Shown here: positions 1-9,332 of the stretch, piece by piece
Layout of the letters: every line of letters begins with the position of its first letter
Position numbering within the stretch: position 1 is the stretch's first letter
Notes under the pieces: model-generated
What the model saw: only the letters and a program-made list of their open reading frames with translations
The model's database searches: none
What the model was told of the DNA's origin: nothing
Translations under genes and position numbers: made by a program
Origin: Neorhizobium populisoli
Lineage (GTDB): Bacteria; Pseudomonadota; Alphaproteobacteria; Rhizobiales; Rhizobiaceae
Reading direction: 5' to 3'
Assembly: GCF_019430945.1 (NCBI RefSeq)
Contig: NZ_JAHYCB010000001.1
Span: forward strand, 372,001 to 436,000
DNA: 64,000 nucleotides

Positions 1-1596
1 CGCCTCGACCTGATCCTCGGATTCGGAGATCTGGGCCGGATCGAACGGGAGTTCGGAAGCAGACGCCTCTTCCTCCACTTCCGGCTCGAATACGGGAGCG
101 ACAACCGGTGCGGCAGCGGCAGCCACGACCGGAGCGACAAAGGCCTCGATCTTCGGCGCTGCAGCCTGAACAGGAGCTGCGACGGCAACCAGGGCGGCAG
201 CCCTGACGGGTTCCCTCACAGTCTCTTCGATGACGATATCGGCCAGATCGAGCTCGAGATCATCGAGCGCCAATTCGAATTCGTCATCCGCGAACGGATC
301 TTTTTCTTCCGCAACGGCCGGCGCCTCAACAGACGGAGCGGCAACAGGCGTCTTGGCAAGTACCGGCTCGACCGGTGCTTCAACAACCAGATCGGCTTCG
401 ACAGCGGGCGCGACCTTGACTAGGACGGGGGCCGCGACCGAGGCCGGTTCCACTTCGGCAGCCTTGGTTTCCGACTTCGCAACAGAAGCCGGCAGCGAAT
501 AACGCTGCACGTCGTGGATCAGCTCATCAAGCGCCGACAATTGCTCTCTGACGCCGGCGGCGACAGGAACAGGCTTTGCAGGAACAACCGGCGCCGAGGC
601 GGACTCGACCGGTGCCTCGGACCTGGCGACTTCCACCGAGGGGAACAGCGCAGGAGCAGCCGGCTTGGTGAACGTCCAAGCTTCATCAACCGACTGAGCC
701 GGCTTTTCGGTCGGCATGTCCGCGAGCACGGGCAGATCGAACTTCGGCTCGGGCACAGCCGTTGCCGGAACCGCGGTCTGCGGGGCCGAATCGGCAGTTT
801 CGCGGGCGATATTAAAATTGGCGAGCGGCATGCGGAAGCCGGGCACGTAACCCTTGGCCTTCGCGTCCTGCTTCACATCGGGCTCTGCAACAGGAAAGAA
901 CGCCGGCGCGAGATTCACCTCCGGCTCCGGAGCGGCAAAAATCACCGATTCTGCCGGAGACGGCTCTTCGGCACCGAACGAATTTTCGAGTTCAGCGGCG
1001 AGATCGAATTCTTCTGCAGCCGGCTGCGGATGTGCAGTAGCGGCTGGAATGACGGAAACCGGGCCTGCGACGGGCACATCTGGCAGATCGAAGACCGGCT
1101 CGAAACGAACAGTTTCTTCAGGCTGCCAGGCGGCTGGCGCGGCTTCAACGACGTCCTGCGCGTTATCGACAGAGAAGGCGCTATCGGCTTCTTCATAGGC
1201 CGGAGCGTCGAAACGAGCATCGTACGCCGCCTGCTCGAAAGCCGGAGCAATCTCTTCTTGCGCGTCGAAACGATTTTCGTCGGGAGCGAAACGCGGCTCC
1301 GGCTGTTCGAAAGATGGCTCGAACAGTGCCGGCGGCTCAAGCGCACGGCGCGGAGCTTCGTCCAAAGCAATATCGTTGGCCGGATCGAGACGCGGCGCAT
1401 CATATTGCTCGAACTCGCGAAGCAACTCGTCTTCCAGATTGAACGCAGGTTCGCGCCGCGGCAGCGGCGCTGCAGCGGGTCTGGCAACCGGTCGGTCTTC
1501 GTAACCTACGATTCGGGCCAGTTCTGCCAGCGGGTCATCGTCTGCAAAGAAATCCGGCAAATCATTCCGGCTACGCGCAAGGTTGTTATCGGCCAT
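1..1596 (-). CDS. SPOR-type envelope/cell-division protein, N-terminal part (runs off window)
   Basis: The reading frame is open from an ATG at 1596 to the left edge (532 codons) with no stop, so the C-terminus is missing. The protein begins MADNNLARSRND and soon carries a DDDPLAELARIVGYE segment, followed by several hundred residues rich in Pro, Ala, Glu, Asp and Phe that look disordered. In rhizobia the gene directly downstream of argS usually encodes a protein with this N-terminus, one membrane helix and a C-terminal SPOR peptidoglycan-binding domain. The SPOR domain itself would lie outside the window, so the name rests on N-terminal resemblance and synteny. It starts 66 bases after argS on the same strand and is probably cotranscribed with it. 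Confidence 0.75.
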   Translation of the reverse strand, partial: MADNNLARSRNDLPDFFADDDPLAELARIVGYEDRPVARPAAAPLPRREPAFNLEDELLREFEQYDAPRLDPANDIALDEAPRRALEPPALFEPSFEQPEPRFAPDENRFDAQEEIAPAFEQAAYDARFDAPAYEEADSAFSVDNAQDVVEAAPAAWQPEETVRFEPVFDLPDVPVAGPVSVIPAATAHPQPAAEEFDLAAELENSFGAEEPSPAESVIFAAPEPEVNLAPAFFPVAEPDVKQDAKAKGYVPGFRMPLANFNIARETADSAPQTAVPATAVPEPKFDLPVLADMPTEKPAQSVDEAWTFTKPAAPALFPSVEVARSEAPVESASAPVVPAKPVPVAAGVREQLSALDELIHDVQRYSLPASVAKSETKAAEVEPASVAAPVLVKVAPAVEADLVVEAPVEPVLAKTPVAAPSVEAPAVAEEKDPFADDEFELALDDLELDLADIVIEETVREPVRAAALVAVAAPVQAAAPKIEAFVAPVVAAAAAPVVAPVFEPEVEEEASASELPFDPAQISESEDQVEA

Positions 1597-1662
1597 TACC
1601 TCGTCCACTCACCTACACTACAACGCATATGCCAGTGCAATGTGGGGAAATGAGGGCGATAC

Positions 1663-3420
1663 TTACCGCATTTCTTCCGGTGCAGCAGTGCCTGTGATCG
1701 TCAGTCCGGACTTCAAAACAGAGGCAACAGCACGCACCAGCCCAAGCCTGGCGATGGTCAATTCTCGGTCGTTATCCTTAACAAACCGTAATTCGGGAGT
1801 TTTTCTGCCCTTATCGTAATGAGCGTGGAAAAATCTTGCCAGATCGTAGAGGTAAAAAGCAAGCCGGTGGGGCTCCTGCGCCTGGGCGGCAGCCTCAATA
1901 ATCCGGGGATATTCGGCCAATTTAGCGACAAGCTGCATTTCGTTCGGGTCGCTGATCCGCGCAATGCCTGCTGTGAGGTCGAGCGAATCAGTGTCCAGAT
2001 CCGGGAACGCCTCCTTCGCCTGACGGTAGATTGAGGCGCAACGTGCATGTGCATACTGCACGTAGAAGACCGGATTGTCACTCGACTGTTCCGTCACCTT
2101 GGCGAAGTCGAAGTCGAGCGGTTCGGAGTTCTTCCGGTACAGCATCATGAAGCGCACCGCATCGCGGCCGACTTCATCGACCACTTCACGCAGCGTGACG
2201 AAATTGCCGGAACGCTTCGACATCTTCACCGGCTCGCCGTTGCGGAAAAGCTTGACGAGCTGGCACAGCAGGACGGTGAGCTTGGCCTTGCCACCGGAAA
2301 CGGCGCGCGCGACGGCTTCCAGTCGCTTCACGTAACCGCCATGGTCGGCGCCGAGCACGTAGATCATCTCGTCGTAACCGCGATCATACTTGTCCTTGAA
2401 GTAAGCAACGTCGGCGGCGAAATAGGTATAACTGCCGTCGGACTTGATCAGCGGGCGATCCATGTCGTCCCCCACTTCCGTCGAGCGGAACAGCGTCTGC
2501 TCACGGTCTTCCCAGTCTTCCGGCAACTGGCCCTTCGGCGGCGGCAGCGTGCCCTTGTAGACATGGCCCTTGAAGGTCAGGTCGTTGATCGCCTGACGGA
2601 TGCTCTGGGCGCCATTGGCGTGCAGGGTCCGCTCCGAATAGAAGACATCGTGATGGACATTCAACGCATCCAGGTCTTCACGGATCATGCCCATCATCAT
2701 CTCGATGGACTTGTCCTTGACGATCGGCATCCACTCGTCTTCCGGCATGTTGTGCAGCCGTGAGCCATATTCGGCGGCCAGCGCCTCGCCGACCGGCACG
2801 AGATAATCACCCGGGTAAAGACCTTCCGGAATCTGACCAATCGTCTCGCCGAGCGCTTCGCGGTAGCGCAAGAAGGCGGAACGGGCGAGCACCTCAATCT
2901 GGCTGCCGGCGTCGTTGATGTAATATTCCTTGGTGACGTCGTAGCCGGCGAAATCCATCAGGTTCGCCAGCGCGTCGCCCACAACGGCACCGCGGCAATG
3001 GCCGACATGCATCGGGCCGGTCGGGTTGGCCGAGACGTATTCGACATTGGCCTTCTTGCCCTCACCCATGGTCGATCGACCGTAGCTGAGGCCGGCCTTG
3101 ATCATCGAGGACAGGACGTTCTGCCAATAGCCGGTCGAAAGGCGGATGTTGATGAAACCGGGACCGGCAACGGAAACTTCGCTGACATCGGGATCATTGC
3201 GAAGGGCCGCGGCGATCACGTCGGCAAGCGCCCGCGGATTGGTTCCGAGCGGCTTTGCCAAAACCATGGCGGCGTTGGTGGCAACATCACCGTGACTCTG
3301 GTCGCGCGGCGGCTCCACCGTAACGCGGCCAAAATCGACTTCGCTTCGCTTTTCCTTCACGATATCAATCGTTTCCAGAGCGTTCTTGATTCTTATTTCG
3401 AAGTCGGCAAACAGGTTCAT
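1663..3420 (-). CDS. argS: Arginyl-tRNA synthetase
   Basis: Class I aminoacyl-tRNA synthetase that charges tRNA-Arg in the cytoplasm. From the ATG at 3420 ([12 protein letters not shown]) the protein is 585 residues, the usual family length. An upstream in-frame start would add 27 unlikely residues, and a GGAAGAG ribosome site sits just before 3420. The N-terminal Arg-synthetase additional domain is followed by the HIGH-type signature [10 protein letters not shown], the KMSK-type loop VKMSKRSG and the C-terminal DALR anticodon-binding domain. It lies 114 bases downstream of the dGTPase-like gene and just upstream of the SPOR-type gene, all on the minus strand. Confidence 0.97.
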   Translation of the reverse strand: MNLFADFEIRIKNALETIDIVKEKRSEVDFGRVTVEPPRDQSHGDVATNAAMVLAKPLGTNPRALADVIAAALRNDPDVSEVSVAGPGFINIRLSTGYWQNVLSSMIKAGLSYGRSTMGEGKKANVEYVSANPTGPMHVGHCRGAVVGDALANLMDFAGYDVTKEYYINDAGSQIEVLARSAFLRYREALGETIGQIPEGLYPGDYLVPVGEALAAEYGSRLHNMPEDEWMPIVKDKSIEMMMGMIREDLDALNVHHDVFYSERTLHANGAQSIRQAINDLTFKGHVYKGTLPPPKGQLPEDWEDREQTLFRSTEVGDDMDRPLIKSDGSYTYFAADVAYFKDKYDRGYDEMIYVLGADHGGYVKRLEAVARAVSGGKAKLTVLLCQLVKLFRNGEPVKMSKRSGNFVTLREVVDEVGRDAVRFMMLYRKNSEPLDFDFAKVTEQSSDNPVFYVQYAHARCASIYRQAKEAFPDLDTDSLDLTAGIARISDPNEMQLVAKLAEYPRIIEAAAQAQEPHRLAFYLYDLARFFHAHYDKGRKTPELRFVKDNDRELTIARLGLVRAVASVLKSGLTITGTAAPEEMR

Positions 3421-3534
3421 GTCACTCTTCCGGGCAGGCCGGTCCGTTTGGGTCTTAAAAGCCGTTGGCATTCTAATGTTACAGCGTTCTTTGCGCGCCA
3501 AAACATGGCACGCAACGCTGTAATTCGGGGGTGC

Positions 3535-4755
3535 CTAGCGCAAATCTGGAGTCTGGTCAAACAGCTCGCCATGCGCCTTGATGGCAAAGGTATCGGTCAT
3601 GCCGGCAAGATAATCGCCCACATGGCGCGCACGGGCCGCCTCGCCAAGGCCGGGAATCTGGTTGACCCAATAGTGGCTGCGCATCAGCGACGGATCGGCC
3701 ATGTAGGCGCGGAACAGGTCCTGGACGATCTGGGTGGCGCCGGCGCGAATGCGCATGATCTCCGGATGGCGATAGATGCGGGCGAAGAGCAGTTTCTTGA
3801 TCTGCTTGTCCGTTTCGGCCATCTCCGGCGAGAAGGTCGCGATGACATGGCCGGCCGCGCGGATATCCTCGGCGCTTTGCGGCTTCAGTGCCTTGAGGTT
3901 GGTCTGCGCCACACCGATCACGTCCTCGACCATATGGGTGATCTGCCGGCGGGTGATCTCGTAGGCGAAGCGGGTCGGATCGAGCAGGTGAGGATATTTC
4001 GTCCGCACCTCCGCCATCAAGCCCGAGAGGAAGGGAACATCCTCCAGCATGTCGAAGGTCAGCAGGCCCGAACGCAGGCCGTCGTCTATGTCATGGGTGT
4101 TGTAGGCGATATCGTCGGCGATCGCCGCCACCTGCGCTTCCAGGCTGGCGAAGCTCGCGAGCTCCAGATCGTGCAGCTGGCAATAGTCACGGATCGGCTG
4201 CGGCACCGGTCCCTTGATGCCCTCGCCTGCCGCCGTCATCAGCGGACCGTTATGTTTGACCAGCCCTTCGAGGCTTTCCCAGGTGAGGTTGATGCCGTCG
4301 AATTCGGCGTAACGACGCTCGAGCTTGGTGACTATGCGCAGCGACTGGGCATTGTGGTCGAAACCGCCATAGGGTTTCAGCATCTCATCCAGCGCGTCTT
4401 CGCCGGTATGGCCGAAGGGCGTATGGCCGAAATCGTGGACGAGCGCCACGCCTTCCGCCAGATCCTCGTCCACCTTCAGGGCGCGGGCCAGCGCACGGGC
4501 GATCTGCGCCACCTCGATCGTGTGGGTCAGACGGGTGCGATAATGGTCGCCGTCGGGGCTGATGAAGACCTGCGTCTTGTGCTTCAGGCGGCGGAAAGCG
4601 GTGGTGTGGACGATGCGGTCGCGGTCGCGCTGGAATTCCGAGCGCGTCAGACTGGTGCTTTCGGGAAACATGCGGCCGCGCGAAGCCCAGGGATTGGCGG
4701 AATAGACCGCCCGTTCACCGCTGCCGAACCCGAGTGCCCCGCTATCGATGCTCAT
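3535..4755 (-). CDS. dgt: dGTP triphosphohydrolase-like HD-domain protein
   Basis: Predicted dNTP triphosphohydrolase of the HD superfamily, which splits dNTPs into deoxynucleoside and triphosphate. From the ATG at 4755 ([11 protein letters not shown]) it is 406 residues, normal for the dGTPase-like type 2 family; the frame stays open far upstream but that extension is not credible. Visible motifs are [22 protein letters not shown] near the N-terminus and the metal-binding HD pair in [16 protein letters not shown], with a preceding His in [16 protein letters not shown]. The substrate is inferred from the family; related proteins differ in nucleotide preference. It is divergent from erpA, with the promoters in the short gap 4756-4911. 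Confidence 0.9.
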   Translation of the reverse strand: MSIDSGALGFGSGERAVYSANPWASRGRMFPESTSLTRSEFQRDRDRIVHTTAFRRLKHKTQVFISPDGDHYRTRLTHTIEVAQIARALARALKVDEDLAEGVALVHDFGHTPFGHTGEDALDEMLKPYGGFDHNAQSLRIVTKLERRYAEFDGINLTWESLEGLVKHNGPLMTAAGEGIKGPVPQPIRDYCQLHDLELASFASLEAQVAAIADDIAYNTHDIDDGLRSGLLTFDMLEDVPFLSGLMAEVRTKYPHLLDPTRFAYEITRRQITHMVEDVIGVAQTNLKALKPQSAEDIRAAGHVIATFSPEMAETDKQIKKLLFARIYRHPEIMRIRAGATQIVQDLFRAYMADPSLMRSHYWVNQIPGLGEAARARHVGDYLAGMTDTFAIKAHGELFDQTPDLR

Positions 4756-4911
4756 GCCTTCACCCACTCTTGGACCTTCACCCGTTCGTGTCGCGCGCCA
4801 ACCCATTGACGCGCCCTTCACCTCTTCATACCTATAGTAAAACCGTGCGCAACGCCGGTGACAGGTATTCGAGCTTATTCCCCCGGGCCTTGACCCCGGC
4901 AGGAGATGAAA

Positions 4912-5241
4912 ATGAACGCAAATGTAACCCTCTCCGATGCCGCCGCAAAGCGCATCTCGGAAATCGTCGGCGCCGAAGCCGGCAAGCAGGCCCTTCGTGT
5001 CTCCGTCGAGGGCGGCGGCTGTTCCGGCTTTTCCTACAAGTTCGATCTTGCCGATTCTGCGGCCGACGACGACGTCGTTGTGGCCAACGGCAATGCCAAG
5101 GTGCTGATCGACAGCCTTTCGCTGGTCTATATGGAAGGCTCCGAGATCGACTTCGTCGACAACCTGCTCGGCCAGTCCTTCCAGATCAAGAACCCGAATG
5201 CGGTCGCCAGCTGCGGCTGCGGCACTAGCTTCTCGATCTAG
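4912..5241 (+). CDS. erpA: Iron-sulfur cluster insertion protein, IscA/ErpA (HesB) family
   Basis: A-type carrier that delivers Fe-S clusters to apoproteins. The 109-residue product has the three invariant cysteines: C37 in GGGCSGFSY and C101/C103 in the C-terminal [10 protein letters not shown]. The ATG at 4906 directly touches the AGGAG ribosome site; the ATG at 4912 has a spacing of about 7 bases and is preferred. The gene is divergent from the dGTPase-like gene and followed by xth, an order familiar from rhizobia. Sequence alone does not decide whether it works as ErpA or as an IscA/SufA type. Confidence 0.92.
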   Translation: MNANVTLSDAAAKRISEIVGAEAGKQALRVSVEGGGCSGFSYKFDLADSAADDDVVVANGNAKVLIDSLSLVYMEGSEIDFVDNLLGQSFQIKNPNAVASCGCGTSFSI

Positions 5242-5263
5242 AGAAATCTTCGCCCTTCCCAAC

Positions 5264-5290
5264 GCTTCCTCTTTCGCTAAAAGAGGAAGC
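5264..5290 (+). terminator. Perfect 11-bp hairpin between erpA and xth
   Basis: GCTTCCTCTTT at 5264-5274 pairs perfectly with AAAGAGGAAGC at 5280-5290 around a 5-base loop. No T-run follows, so it may be a weak terminator or an mRNA-stabilising or processing hairpin at the end of erpA. It lies 23 bases before the xth start. Confidence 0.45.
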
Positions 5291-5306
5291 GGAAAGACGG
5301 AAGGAC

Positions 5307-6102
<796 letters not shown>

Positions 6103-6453
6103 TCAGCCGTGCGAGAGGATATTGACCAGCCGGCCGAAGGGATCGCGCAGAAAAAAGCGTTTTACGCCCCAGGGCTCATCTGCCGGGCCGTATTCGATCG
6201 CGAGGCGGCGTTCGGTTACCCTCGCGAGAACATTATCGTAATTATCGACTTCAATTGAGAGGTCCGGCACGGGCGTGCCTGAACCACCTTCGGAAGCGAT
6301 GCTGATTTGCGGTGCCATTGAAGTGTCGGCAGCGAATGTCACGATCCAGCCGTGATCCATCACTACCGCCATGTCGAGAATGTCGCCGTAAAAGGCCCGC
6401 GCCATGTCGAGCCTGTCAGATTCGATATTGGTAACGATCCGCCGAACAGCCAT
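6103..6453 (-). CDS. VOC-family (glyoxalase/bleomycin-resistance fold) protein
   Basis: A 116-residue single-module VOC protein. The N-terminal half (IESDRLDMARAFYGDILDM) and C-terminal half (PWGVKRFFLRDPFGRLVNIL) are the typical paired beta-alpha-beta-beta-beta units; these proteins normally dimerise to form a metal-binding active site. The substrate cannot be read from the sequence. Its start lies 21 bases downstream of the exoR stop on the same strand, so the two may share a transcript. Confidence 0.85.
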   Translation of the reverse strand: MAVRRIVTNIESDRLDMARAFYGDILDMAVVMDHGWIVTFAADTSMAPQISIASEGGSGTPVPDLSIEVDNYDNVLARVTERRLAIEYGPADEPWGVKRFFLRDPFGRLVNILSHG

Positions 6454-6474
6454 GTCACCCGACTTTCGAGGCGA

Positions 6475-7266
6475 TTAGTCGCCGCCCTTCGCGAAGGCCT
6501 GTGAAAGCGCCACTGCGCCGCGGCGGTCCTCTTCGCCAGACACCGAGAAAGCCTCTTCCTGAAGCTGCTGCATCCAGCCGCATTCCTTGGAGGAACACTT
6601 GTCGAGCGCCGCGGTCATGAATGCCAGCCCGCGTACCGTCTGGCCTTCCTGGAAAAGGATATTGCCGAAGATCGACATGGCGCCGGCATGGCCGCTGCGG
6701 CGGGCCTGGTTGAGCCACTTCTTGGCCTGCTGAATGTTAGCGCCGCCGCCCTCGCCCGTCAGCATCATCTTGGCAAGCTGGAATTGAGCTTCCGCGACGC
6801 CGAAGGTCGAGGCGACCTGGAAATACAGCTGGCGCGCCTGGGACAGATCCGGCTTGACCGGGCTGCCCGGAATGCCGCGACGGTAATAATTGGCGAGCGA
6901 AAGCAGCGCGTTGATGAAGAAGCCGGTATCTTCCGAACCGGGCTCGATGCCCTGCGCCGCAATCTCGTTATAGATCTTGAAGGCTTCGAAATCGTCCTTG
7001 GCGACGCCGTCGCCGAAGGCATACATATTGGCCAGCGCCCAGCGCGAGCCCGTATGGCCCTTTTCGGCGGCATAGCGATAGGCTTCGACCGCGTCTTCCT
7101 TCTGGCCGTTCTTATAGGCCTTGAAGCCGAACTTGAAGAGGTCGAACGGACCGGACTCCTTCGTCACGCCGGACTTGATGTCGAATGCGAAAGCGGATCC
7201 CGCGAGCGCCGAGACAAACGAGGCTCCAAGAAGCAATACTCTCATGGATGCGATAGACTTCGGCAT
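6475..7266 (-). CDS. exoR: Periplasmic regulator ExoR (Sel1-repeat protein)
   Basis: The 263-residue product has a signal peptide (MRVLLLGASFVSALAGSAFA, cleavage around residue 27) and tandem Sel1/TPR-like repeats such as AYRYAAEKGHTGSRWALANMY and AKKWLNQARRSGHAGAMSIFG. Length, signal and repeats match rhizobial ExoR. In Sinorhizobium and Agrobacterium that periplasmic protein represses the ExoS/ChvI two-component system and so controls exopolysaccharide, motility and host-associated genes. The identification also rests on position next to xth and dgt. The ATG at 7266 has no strong ribosome site; an internal ATG at residue 8 would also leave an intact signal peptide. Confidence 0.88.
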   Translation of the reverse strand: MPKSIASMRVLLLGASFVSALAGSAFAFDIKSGVTKESGPFDLFKFGFKAYKNGQKEDAVEAYRYAAEKGHTGSRWALANMYAFGDGVAKDDFEAFKIYNEIAAQGIEPGSEDTGFFINALLSLANYYRRGIPGSPVKPDLSQARQLYFQVASTFGVAEAQFQLAKMMLTGEGGGANIQQAKKWLNQARRSGHAGAMSIFGNILFQEGQTVRGLAFMTAALDKCSSKECGWMQQLQEEAFSVSGEEDRRGAVALSQAFAKGGD

Positions 7267-7696
7267 GATTCAGTTTCTTTCACTCCGCGCGCAGCTGCCG
7301 TATGCAGCCCGAGCTTCGCTCGCTGCCGGAAAAAGGTTCGGCCGGGATTGTCCGGTGCCTTCTCCTCCCGAGAGACGAATGAAACTGTACTTGCCGTTTT
7401 CGGCAAGAAAAGGACCCTTCGTCGCGGCCCCGACCGCGTCAGGGACTTTTGCCGAAATCCGCTCGCCGGAAGCTAAAAAGCCCAGCTTTTCAAAAAGAAA
7501 CCCGCCCATGGTACTCCGAAATACGCGCTCCGCCCCCGCGGTCCGCGTCTGTTGCCGTCCTATCGCTGCGCCCCGTTTGTGGCGGGAAGTGGACAGAAAC
7601 GCCTCTCTCAAGGCGCCTGACAATAGTCTCCAAAATGTGTTGCCAAATCGTCACAGCGTTGCAGCGAAATCGCACTTGAAAACCTGGACCGCGCAC
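7267..7696. other. Long non-coding leader/promoter region of exoR
   Basis: About 430 bases with no convincing gene. A 117-codon open frame on the minus strand has no family resemblance and no ribosome site. The region should carry the exoR promoter and a long 5' leader. It contains the small perfect hairpin CTTGCCG-TTTT-CGGCAAG at 7390-7407. No repeats or RNA genes were recognised. Confidence 0.5.
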
Positions 7697-7725
7697 AAAA
7701 AAGCCCGGACGAAGCCGGGCTTTTT
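7697..7725 (-). terminator. Rho-independent terminator of the FadL-type gene
   Basis: AAAAAGCCCGG pairs with CCGGGCTTTTT across a short loop, giving a T-run on either strand. It lies 19 bases past the stop of the minus-strand porin gene. Confidence 0.85.
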
Positions 7726-7743
7726 CTCATCATGGTTAAAAGA

Positions 7744-8976
7744 TCAGAACTTGACCTTGAGCGACGTGTTGAGCGCCGTGACGATGTCGTTGCCGAATTT
7801 GTAGGTGGCTTCGTCGCCGGCAGCGACGCCATCGATCGTGACCGCACCGGATTCGCCGCTCGTCAGGATGCCGATAACGCCTGCGAGACGAATTTCGACA
7901 TTCTTGTTCGGGCTGTAGGAAACGCCGGCACCGAAGGTCCAGGTGTCGGTCAAAGTGCCGAAGCCCTGCGAGGTGCCACGATCCCAGGTGACGCTTGCGG
8001 CACCGCTCCACTCTTCATTGAACTTGTGCCCGATACCGCCGCTGACGGTCCAGCCGTCGCGATAACCGAGGTCAAGCGCCGTGACTTCCGCGCCGCCGGC
8101 CGAGAAGAACGGAATACGCTGCAGCTGGCTCCAGTCGGTCCACTTGACCGAACCGAACGCCAGCCAGTCCGGAGCGATACCCGACTGAACCTTGAGTTCG
8201 ATTGCGTCCGGCATGGCGGTGGAACCGCTGACCGGGATGACGGTGCCTGCACCTGGAACCGGCAGGAAGCCCGGAACCTGTGTCAGATCGACAGTGCCGG
8301 TGACGTCCTTCAGCTTGACTTCGCTGTAATACATCAAGCTCGCACGGAAGGCATATTCCGGAATTTCGTAGGCAACGCCTGCGCGCCAACCCCAGCCATC
8401 GCCTTCCAGGTCAAGCCGGCCGATGCCGCTGGCCGGGAACGGTGCGAAGAGTTGCGGAGCTACAACGAGGCGCTCCTTGAAACCGTCCATGCTCAGGTAG
8501 TTGCCACCACCGATCAGGCGCAGCTGGCCCGGACCCGCATCGAACTTGTAAGAGCAGGTCAGCGCATAGTTGTCGCTGTTGATCTTGGTCTCGACGTTCT
8601 GGTTGGCGCCCGCCCAGTTCGCACCCGGCTTCGAATGAGCACCGTAAGGCTGCGAATAGTCGAACATGCAGTCGAAGCCGTTATAACCGGCCTTGGCGCC
8701 GATACGAGGCGACCAGTAGTTTTCCGAATCGTTTGCCGAATCGGAATAACCCAGCAGATTCAGCGGACCATCACCGGCAAACGTGTCCTGCACATTCTTC
8801 AGCTTGCGCTGCGGCATGACGAAGGTCGCCGTGGATTCGATTGCGAACTGCGAGGGATCGAAGAGAAGGTCGACGTTATAGCCGCCCCGTTCGATGCCGC
8901 CTGCGAATGCCGGCGCCTGAGCGGCACCGAATGCGGCAAGAGCAATAAGCCCCGTAGAAATATGTCTTCTTACCAT
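7744..8976 (-). CDS. OmpP1/FadL-family outer-membrane transport protein
   Basis: A 410-residue outer-membrane beta-barrel predicted to pass hydrophobic compounds such as long-chain fatty acids. The start is the ATG at 8976 (MVRRHISTGLIALAAFG), preceded by GGGAG; it gives a clean signal peptide ending around AFAGGIERGG. The body has alternating aromatic/polar strands and ends in ...TSLKVKF, a typical outer-membrane C-terminal Phe signature. In-frame codons upstream of 8976 look non-coding. Monocistronic: its own terminator lies downstream and a long promoter region upstream. The true ligand is unknown. Confidence 0.88.
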   Translation of the reverse strand: MVRRHISTGLIALAAFGAAQAPAFAGGIERGGYNVDLLFDPSQFAIESTATFVMPQRKLKNVQDTFAGDGPLNLLGYSDSANDSENYWSPRIGAKAGYNGFDCMFDYSQPYGAHSKPGANWAGANQNVETKINSDNYALTCSYKFDAGPGQLRLIGGGNYLSMDGFKERLVVAPQLFAPFPASGIGRLDLEGDGWGWRAGVAYEIPEYAFRASLMYYSEVKLKDVTGTVDLTQVPGFLPVPGAGTVIPVSGSTAMPDAIELKVQSGIAPDWLAFGSVKWTDWSQLQRIPFFSAGGAEVTALDLGYRDGWTVSGGIGHKFNEEWSGAASVTWDRGTSQGFGTLTDTWTFGAGVSYSPNKNVEIRLAGVIGILTSGESGAVTIDGVAAGDEATYKFGNDIVTALNTSLKVKF

Positions 8977-9272
8977 AATTGCTCCCACTCCCTGGTAAGT
9001 GATGGGAATCACTGTAGATGCTTCGTCCCCAATGACAACTTTCGGCTGTCCGCATGGGTGCAGCGCAAAGCCCCTTTGAGTTACGTAAGGGAGCCAGGAA
9101 CATGGCCTCATCACGCGATTCGCGGATGAAATTACCAATTCTTGGACCACAGCACTGTTACAATTAGAATTTTATGGTTTCAAATATGCAAGTTGTGTCA
9201 ATGCGGCAACATTGCGGCTTTCTGCGTGTGAGCAGATGCACAATTGTGGATCATTGCAGGCTGTATTCTGCA
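8977..9272. other. Promoter region of the FadL-type gene
   Basis: About 300 bases of comparatively AT-rich sequence upstream of the porin start and downstream of valS. No gene or repeat was seen; promoter elements could not be assigned with confidence. Confidence 0.4.
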
Positions 9273-9306
9273 TAAAAAAGATGCCGCGCCCTTTCAGGCG
9301 CGGCAT
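9273..9306 (-). terminator. Rho-independent terminator of valS
   Basis: On the minus strand ATGCCGCGCC pairs with GGCGCGGCAT around a 6-base loop and is followed by a run of T (the AAAAAA at 9274-9279 on the plus strand). It starts 27 bases after the valS stop. Confidence 0.9.
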
Positions 9307-9332
9307 TTCCGATTTCAAGACCCGGGTGAGAA

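Noticed and set aside
2998..4809. 603-codon plus-strand frame over argS and the dGTPase-like gene
   Set aside because: Antisense to two well-identified genes; its sequence is low-complexity Arg/His/Asp-rich and has no family resemblance. A by-product of GC-rich codon use.
7270..7623. 117-codon minus-strand frame upstream of exoR
   Set aside because: No ribosome site, no family resemblance, and located where the exoR leader should be.
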